Shown here: piece after piece, positions 56,687 to 64,000 of the stretch
Layout of the letters: each line of letters starts with the position of its first letter
How positions within the stretch are numbered: position 1 is the stretch's first letter
Position numbers and translations under genes: made by a program
Source: Kwoniella bestiolae CBS 10118
Taxonomy: Eukaryota; Basidiomycota; Tremellomycetes; Tremellales; Cryptococcaceae
Direction of reading: 5' to 3'
Assembly: GCF_000512585.2 (NCBI RefSeq)
Contig: NC_089246.1
Span: 1,426,001-1,490,000 of the forward strand
Length of the DNA stretch: 64,000 nucleotides
The notes under the pieces: model-generated
Seen by the model: the letters and a program-made list of their open reading frames with translations, nothing else
What the model was told of the DNA's origin: nothing
Databases searched by the model: none

Positions 56687-57054
56687 TCTGTTTTTGGGTG
56701 GTAATTTGTACTGCGAGGAAGAAGATTGTGGACGACGAAAGAGGGACTCGAAAGTGATGATCGCTAGTATATGATTGTATCGGAGACTGAGATGGACTAA
56801 TGGACAGATGGACAAATCAGAAATTATCTTCGTAAGCAGCAGCAAACACACAGAAAAACGCTTACATGACCATCGGCCAACTGCACTTTGAAGGGTATAT
56901 CACGTGACACAGTCAACCAAGTGGAGGAGGTTGAGTCAAGACACATGTACAGTAGCAACAAAGCATGAAGCGATGAGCAGCGAGAGGGTATGAACAACGA
57001 GCGAACAATCATACCATACTCTTCTCCGTCCAAGTACCTCGTTGCGGATCAAGG
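56687..57054. other. Bidirectional promoter region, MIA40 / alkyltransferase-like gene
   Basis: 368 nt between two divergent starts. No clear motif found. Confidence 0.35.
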
Positions 57055-57625
57055 ATGAGCGATATAGCAGATCTCACAGCAAAGACATACGAGATAACCC
57101 GCCTAATACCACACGGGAGAGTGACGAGCTATGGTGGGTGATTGGTTTCTACCTGGGTTGTGAGGTAGGCAGAAAGAACATTGACGATATCATATTGCTC
57201 GACATAGGCCATATAGCGAAATTAGCTGGATATCCAAGGTACTCGAGGTGAGTCCACGCTCTACCCATCTCATCCTCATGATTATAAGCTCCAACACGAC
57301 TCAAAGACACGTAGGAAATGCTCTCAAAGCACTACCTCCCAATACCGACATTCCATGGCAAGTACGTCCCCTCCCCTCTTCCTCTCTTCTCGACTTCTCA
57401 TTTTGATATAAGCTGATCCGTATATATTCATAGAGAGTAATAAACTCCAAAGGCCTCATATCGCCCCGAGGGGACCTAGGTGAAGGAGTAGCTCGTCAGA
57501 AAGATAGGTTGGAGAATGAAGGTGTACAGGTGGATACGCTGATGGGGAATGGAGGCGAGAAAGTAGATTTGAGGTTGTATGGTTGGTTTCCCGAGAGTCT
57601 GGATGGGTTGGAGCAGGAGCAGTAG
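57055..57625 (+). CDS. ATL1: Alkyltransferase-like protein (ATL), DNA alkylation damage recognition
   Basis: Homologue of S. pombe Atl1: it binds O6-alkylguanine and passes it to nucleotide excision repair, without alkyl transfer. Four exons (57055-57133, 57208-57247, 57307-57361, 57434-57625) give 121 residues. The N-terminal helix-turn-helix reads YEITRLIPHGRVTSYGHIAK and LAGYPRYSRHVGNALKAL. The MGMT active-site motif PCHRV is replaced by PWQRV: the catalytic Cys is Trp, as in all ATLs, and the His is Gln. The C-terminal part RLENEGVQVDTLMGN is as in the family. No Cys is available for repair, so a non-enzymatic role is expected. Confidence 0.93.
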
Positions 57626-57866
57626 CTGGCTCGTACAGTGAGTAGTAGTTGATGTTGTATTACCATGATATGGAATTTACCTTGTTCAAGACGTTTACAA
57701 GCTTTACATATCCCTGGTTTTCTTACCACTTAACAACCTGGTGTATGATACTAACACCGATAAATAGGTACAAATCAAACTAAACCAATTACTAGATAAC
57801 AACGAATACCACTCATTCAGAACAACACCTGAATGAAGAGTACAACCACATCCTACAGATGGCTAT

Positions 57867-60800
57867 TTACAACTTCCCCTGACCCAATCCCTCGTATAGC
57901 AGATGCGTCGATCTCTCATACTGCGAGGGAAGGTGATTCTGCAACATGGATTTGGCGAAAATCGCTGCGGCGTATATACATCATATCAGCTTACATTCCC
58001 TTGAGACTGATCATCACGGCTGCAAGAAAGACTTACGCTCTCTGAACCTCTCTTCAACAGAATCGCACTGTCTCAATATCTATTTCAACGCATCATCATC
58101 AGCAACCCCTCCATAGCTTGACACTCGCACCGGAGAGATCAACTCACAACCCTATGAGCCTGCTTGTGCACAATCTTCTTATCGCCTTGATTCTTCGGCT
58201 GATCGTCGGTAACATACACATCGAAATGTTCCTACGTCACATCGTCAGCACTAGTCCATTTTTCAACTCCATCTACTTCTCCTACCACTCCATTCAATCT
58301 CTTCACAGACACTTCATTCTCTTCCCAAACATTACATCCCAAGATGAGATAAGAGACACCCAACTCACCATAATATAAACCATTCCAGGTGGATACAGCT
58401 TCTCATTATCCATATCCGCCCTCATAGTCTTAATGAGACTAACCATCCAATCGCTCAGCACCTCCTCGTCATCAGGCATCTCATCCCTCTGTCCACTCCC
58501 AGTCGAGCCCTTTTCCGGATCACCCTGTTGAGTCTGTGTTTGACCAGGGTGCGGATGGCTCTTCTGCCAATCAAATTTCCGTTTATTCAAACCTATAACC
58601 CTCCCCACGATCTCCTCAGCAATATTCCCCTCCTCACTAAGCGTCAACGCAATATTCTTAAAATCTTTAACACCCCCCAATGAGAGGGTAGGAACAATAT
58701 CTGAATCCTGCACTACACTCGTAATCAATCCCTTGGCATAAATCGAAAGATCGATGGAAGTGACCGCGGGTGGCCCATACGCATAGACGTGGATCGGTCT
58801 ACCAGGGGGTAAACCACTTTTGAAATTCGTTACGAATGGTGTAGAGATCCTAGGGTGATCGACGGGTTTGGTAGATAGAATGTTCTGTTCCAAGAATGAT
58901 TTGGAGGGCATCGAACATAGTATACCCAACAGTGCGGCAACCCCTCCACCTAGTGAATGGCCAGCTAAGACTAATCCGTATGTGGGGTACTTCGTCAGTG
59001 CTTCGACGAGGGTTTCGTGTACGGTCGATTGTTTGACAGTAAGTTTACGAGCGGATTGCCACATCCCTGCGTGGACGTAGTAGTTCCCGTCGGGGTCGCC
59101 TTGCTCCACGTCGATGGATTGGTATTCGCATGTGAGGTCGACGAGCACATCGGATAGACCGAGAGTACCTCGGCAGGTGCTAATGGCGTAAGACGAATCA
59201 GCCTTGATTTGTTGGTTATATGGAGATTGCTTACAGCACAATAGCCTTCAGAGAATGCTCCACCGCTACGTAATGTATCAACGGAGGGGCTTCTTGCTGG
59301 ATGAGAGCGGCTGACGATTCAGTGAATGACGATAATAATAGACAATCTATGGGGATATTCGTATGTTGAGCCTAGGTAACAATGTCAGCTGAATTGGCCT
59401 TTGCAGATGTGGCTGCACAAGAGCTCACAAATGCCCAACTATTCGCATGGTGTTTACCAGTACTAGGAAACATGAAGTCGCTTGAACCCAGCCCCAGAAT
59501 ACGCAGGAAGTTTTGCTATAACAAGCACAAGCTATCAGCCTATCACCATGGTTATCGAAAAGACGAGATTGACCCACCCCATACGCAGCACTAGAGTATC
59601 TCATGAACCTATGTATATTCCTGATCAACCCCTCGTGAGGGAACAGATTATCCGAATTCGCATCTCCTTCGTCCGGCACAGCATGGGACGAAGCGGCTTG
59701 AATCCTACTCGAGGAGGTATGTACGGCTTCTCTGACTGACATGGAAGGTCTGCTGGGATTGGAGGGGTGGCTCGATGTCATTCGTAGTTCTGGTGAGGCA
59801 GTTTGCGATAATCTGCGCAGTATCATCGATTGATGGGGTGAAGGCGGTGGCGCTCTTACACCCTCCTGGGGTGGATCAGACGTATCGACATAGAGTGCAG
59901 CAGGTCTGAGGCGGGATTTCGAAGGTGACCTAGATGGACTGGGAGTGAGAGAGGGCGTGCTGACCTCGGTCGAAGAGGGAGTAACGGGTTGAGAAGATTT
60001 CCTAGTGAATGATAATATCCCTTTCGCCCGGGCTAAAGCTTTATCCGCTGAGAGATGTTTCGTATGTCTTCGTTTTGACGGAGTGGAGGGGAACCGCGAG
60101 GAAGTGGAAGTGGAAGTTGGACTATCGGGTGTTCGAGATGTGGATGGTTGCGGGGTTCTATTCCAATCGATATCCCTTAGATGACCTCTTCTAAATCGTT
60201 CAGTCGAAGGTCGTCGACTATGTTCACTCGATCCACTCTCTATATTATCTCTGGTAACGTGTCGAACGGTTCTTTTCCTCTGTAACAGCTTGTTGGTCAT
60301 GGTCTTGAGGACTAGCTGGATCCTCTCAGCATTATGATGGGGATGTTCCAGCGCATCAAGGAAGCTTGCGGTTCCTACTGATTCTTCCCTGGCCCCATTC
60401 CGATCACTTTCAGCAAGTACATTATCCACTTCCACCCAATCTTCTTCACCTCCAACTTCGTTCCCCGCATCGTCAGGCTCCAGTATCGATACCCTCGAAT
60501 CGGTTCTAGGCGAAGTCATTACGCTAGTAGCGGCGGATCTCATCGGATAATCACCTTCATCTTCAGTATCTAATGGTTGAACGGCAATTTCAGGCATACT
60601 ATATTGCCTCCTGTGTTTGAAAGGTAGTCCAGCACGTCGACCACTGGTACATCTTCCAGCTTCGTTATCATGTTGAATCGATTCGAACAGATGGGTCACG
60701 ACGGTGCGTTCGGTCAACTCATCTGTGATCTCAAACGTCGATTCTCTCCTTTTCTTCTTTCTTGAATCTTCGTCAGGTGGTCCATCATACATCTCATCCC

Positions 60801-62064
60801 CTGATTCACCAACCAGATCATCTAAATCTTCCATCGACCAATCATTGACTGTCTGTATACTCTGACCCCTACTGATACTCGGTCTGGTGCTGGTACTAGA
60901 ACTCGAATCGATAGACTCCACATGTTGCCATAGCTTTTTGTTGGCTTCTTCCAAAGAAGGATTACGGGTGAGTAGGGACGTTGCTCTCATCCTCGATTCC
61001 ATCGTCGCTGGTCCTGGTCCGGCAATGGCCGAAGACGACGGCGGGGCATCTTCTAGGGCGGCGAGGGAGAGTGGAAGGGGATCTTCAATAGTGGAGTTGT
61101 TACTGGTGGTAGTGGTGTATGAATCCTCCTGCTCAGCTTGGATGGTGCAGTCGTACAAGCTATTCACAGCACCAAGTCAGCCCTCCTTCTCTATGATGAA
61201 CACATATCAACGATTGAGAATGTCCACTCACACCTTCATCTTCATCCTCTGCGAAGTCCTCTTCCAAGTAGCCACCTGCAAACACGCAAAAGCCGTCAAA
61301 GCTTTCGTCAGACCCGACAGGGTCGCAATCGTACTCTTATTCTTCGACCTCTCATCCTGGATGATTTCCTTCTTCACCATGGTGATTATTGCCGATAATG
61401 ACCTTGAAGATTCATTCGATCCAAATAAACTATCGAACAGCGCGACACTTTCTATCGCAGCTGTATGGGCTGAGTTGATGAGATTGGAGGTGAAGAAGAA
61501 CCCTGACATGGTGAATAGCTCGACCATGGTGAAAGTATGGTGGATAAAGTATATCCCAAGATTGGTATATTTATCTAAAGTCCCTAGGAAATTATCTGTA
61601 GAGGAGGAGTTGGTATTAAGGGATTTACTGTGCATCTCTTCCAGTAGATGAGTCGGTCCTCCAGATAATAGTGCTAGTAGGTCGCCCTCGATAGCTGCAT
61701 TGGACATGAGGTATACCCGCCTGGCAGATGAGATCATAGATATCAGCCATCTCCTCAAGTACCCCAAGGACATCCTAGTAGAATATTGCGATGACTCTAG
61801 TATAGCTTCGATGAGAAAGGCGGTGATACGCAGAGTCATGCGCGTCGAGGTGGCGATGGTCGTTATGAGACTGGCTATCGGTGCTGGAAAGAGGGTAGGG
61901 AGATTACTGACATCTGCCAAGGGGGTGTATCGAATCATCGAGCCTGGTAATTCTTCGACCGCTCCTCCTGAGATGGAATGGGGGAGGGGCTGGGGCTGAG
62001 CTGGAGAGGGGACTTTCTCGTTGGCATCTTGGTATGAGGTTGTGGTGGGTTGAAGGGTCGTCAT
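57867..62064 (-). CDS. Diacylglycerol lipase-like class 3 lipase
   Basis: Large alpha/beta-hydrolase related to sn1-specific diacylglycerol lipases. Exon 1 (62064 to about 61228) has hydrophobic helices (PIASLITTIATSTRMTLRIT; LGIYFIHHTFTMVELFTMSG) suggesting membrane attachment. A long Ser-rich, probably phosphorylated region follows (THLFESIQHDNEAGRCTSGR and others). The catalytic domain: RNIHRFMRYSSAAYGQNFLR, NSWAFAQHTNIPIDCLLLSS, CRGTLGLSDVLVDLTCEYQS, the nucleophile elbow VLAGHSLGGGVAALLGILC, and SVVQDSDIVPTLSLGGVK with the catalytic Asp. The C-terminal exons encode EHFDVYVTDDQPKNQGDKK, then AKSMLQNHLPSQYERS, ending EGLGQGKL. Nine or so exons. Start at the first ATG (MTTLQPTTT). Confidence 0.9.
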
Positions 62065-63036
62065 GTTGCCACTCGTTCTCTCCAAACAACATCAACACCT
62101 AACGCGATACAATTGAGAAGGAGGTAGTCGTGTGCTGGAGTAGTGATGATGATGATGAAGGGGGAGAAAGACGTATGATCGACGTGCAGGGTAAAAGAGC
62201 TGGAATCGGGCGTTGAGGATTGAGAATGGATGCTTGATGAATGAATTGACAACTAAGATTGATGCTGTGGATAGTAAGTTTACGCTCTGTGACCATGTGT
62301 GAGATATAAGACATGAGATGGTGCCATGATCATAGCTCAACTCACTCGTTTTGGTTATACAGTTATTCATCGGACTCCTCTTGTTTTGGATGTTTCACCT
62401 GATTCCCATCGTCTCCTATTCCTATTCTCGGCCCGAGCGTCTGTTCATTCGTGTGTGTGTGGAGCAATGATCGCTACTTGTTTGTTTGTGTGTCTGTGCA
62501 TGCTATAATTTTCAATTGAAATTCGCTGGAGTAGATGATTCAGAATCAGACCATCATTCGAGTTAAAAAAGCGAGACACGTAAAAAAACAGCAGTCTACG
62601 TCTACGCGTGTTTTGTTTTGTACACCAGTAGTAGTAGGTCATATGACATGACTGTGACGTATAACCAATGTATGGTCGTGTGCTCACCGGTATAAGATCC
62701 GCCCGAATAGTAGACGGTGATTGACTGAGACATCTCTCTCTCTTTCTGTCTTTCACTCGTGTTCACTGGAATCATCAATCATCTTCATCGATTACGAATG
62801 TTCTTTGTAGAAGTCCCATCTGATATGACATGTTACACTGTAGATCATGAATCATGTTTAACCCCGCAGACATGTGATGGTCATACTAATACCCTGAGAT
62901 CATCTCGGCATGGCGTCACAGTATAAATACGAGTATACAACATGATTATATAGATACAAATACAAATCTTTGTGAAGGGTATCTACAGACAATCATACCA
63001 TCAATATATCACATCACTTGAATATACAATTACCAC
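62065..63036. other. Intergenic region between the lipase and the IME4-like gene
   Basis: About 970 nt: lipase promoter (minus strand) and 3' flank of the IME4-like gene. It holds a short GAT repeat near 62144-62158. No gene or ncRNA recognised. Confidence 0.4.
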
Positions 63037-64000
63037 TCACTTATGTGCCAACCGATCATGCAAATCCTCTTCTGCAATCTGGGAATCTCCCACTATATCA
63101 CAACACAATCAGCCCCCCTCCGGTCCCGGTACAAGAGCTACGACAAACTTACGTTGATTACCTAAAGTCAGCCAGCTACGTAGGTGAACATCCAGAATGT
63201 CAGTACCTCCATGACGCACAAATCATGACATTCATCTACTCACCCAGGCCGGGTATTATGCTTCCTTCCGAACATTTCCAACTTCCTTCCGTGCGGTGCT
63301 AGTCTGTGTTTCTCATGAGACGAACTAACCGTCAATACCCTTCATTTTCCGTGATATTTGAACCGACATACCTCTCGATTACACCGTACACCTCATCAGG
63401 CTTCCTACTTGTCTCCCTCACTTCTGCGACTACCACATCCGTATCTACCCCTTTCCTCAATTGACGTAAGGTAGGATGGGTATCCCAAGGTATCGGTGCG
63501 TTCTTGGGATGGTCGGCTGGTAGTTTGAGCGCGATAAGGAGGTGTTCACAGGTATGACTGTGCATGTGTACATAATCAGCATGTCTGTAACATGGATACA
63601 TCTGGGATAGTGACGAGAGCTTCACTCACTTCAGCCAATGCCCCGTCCTCCCCGTCCTAATCAACCTCTGCAACTGATTCGTCTTGACCCAAACCAACTC
63701 ATCCACCCGCTTATACCCCCAAGCCGAAAATAGCTCTCTACCCAGTTCCATCGCTCGACCAGTCACCCAAAGACATAAGATACCCCAATCTGGCTGGAGA
63801 GAACGAAGGGGTAATGAACGCATCTCGTCGTCCGTCATTGTGCCGTATGGAAGCTGATCACTATGTCAGCTTAGCTATGTACCGGAAAGAAATGGATATC
63901 AACTGACAGACATATGGATATCCTGTCGATGTGACCCAACATACACAGTTAGCTATGTCGAAGGTAGGAATGTCAGGGATAGTGAGGATACACCCACCCA
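63037..64000 (-). CDS. IME4: IME4/METTL3-type mRNA m6A methyltransferase, 5' part beyond window
   Basis: Catalytic subunit of the N6-adenosine mRNA methyltransferase. Visible exons encode DIHMSLPYGTMTDDEMRSLP, LCLWVTGRAMELGRELFSAW, GYKRVDELVWVKTNQLQRLI, RTGRTGHWLK, HTCEHLLIALKLPADHPKNA, DVVVAEVRETSRKPDEVYGV, then LEMFGRKHNTRPGWLTLGNQ, and end DLHDRLAHK. The catalytic DPPW precedes DIHM directly; an intron falls exactly there, and only the last codon (TGG) of the preceding exon is at the window edge, so the DPP itself is not visible. An insert of about 18 residues between CEHLLIALKLPAD and VDTDVVVAEV is absent from human METTL3. In yeast, IME4 promotes meiosis; here the role is inferred. Confidence 0.92.

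Overview
The window is nuclear DNA from a basidiomycete fungus, most likely a tremellomycete of the Cryptococcus/Kwoniella group (inference). Genes are dense, lie on both strands, and are cut by many short introns (about 45-110 nt, GT-AG with gtgag/gtaag donors). Several exons are only 9-20 nt. Conserved products match fungal families closely. I see no transposon open reading frame, rRNA, tRNA or CRISPR array.

Layout. 1-5 kb: cytosolic-type cytochrome c peroxidase (partial, -), the E2 enzyme UBC13 (+) and an SDH assembly factor (-). 5-6 kb: an unrecognised gene (-). 6-14 kb: an accessory-looking block with five small unrecognised proteins (+), at least three of which look like diverged paralogues. 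The block also holds a broken coiled-coil gene (-) and five short hairpin-forming repeats around a CAAAGGA...TCCTTTG core. 14-31 kb: the tRNA thiolase NCS6, a 714-aa unknown, a CECR5-type HAD hydrolase, a 608-aa putative mitochondrial protein, a 492-aa unknown, a Gfo/Idh/MocA oxidoreductase, a DASH cryptochrome and the ARL8 GTPase. 31-46 kb: an RBM39-like splicing factor, mitochondrial ribosomal protein bS6m, the SNARE SEC20, a SWI3/RSC8 subunit, 6-phosphogluconolactonase, ISA1, an F-box-like protein and a small membrane protein. 46-64 kb: a CLC chloride channel, a coiled-coil protein, a Vps62-like secreted or vacuolar protein, MIA40, an alkyltransferase-like DNA repair protein, a diacylglycerol-lipase-like enzyme and the C-terminal part of an IME4/METTL3 m6A methyltransferase (cut by the window edge).

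Most named genes are unlinked housekeeping functions. Mitochondrial biogenesis recurs (SDHAF4, bS6m, ISA1, MIA40), as does protection from DNA or oxidative damage (CCP2, UBC13, CRY-DASH, ATL), but I see no operon-like logic and would not infer shared control. The region that looks genuinely undescribed is 6.3-13.9 kb: a tandem family of small, polar, fast-evolving proteins interleaved with the hairpin repeats. Coordinates of spliced genes are spans; exon limits are stated where I could read them. All protein identities come from recognising family motifs by eye, not from a search.
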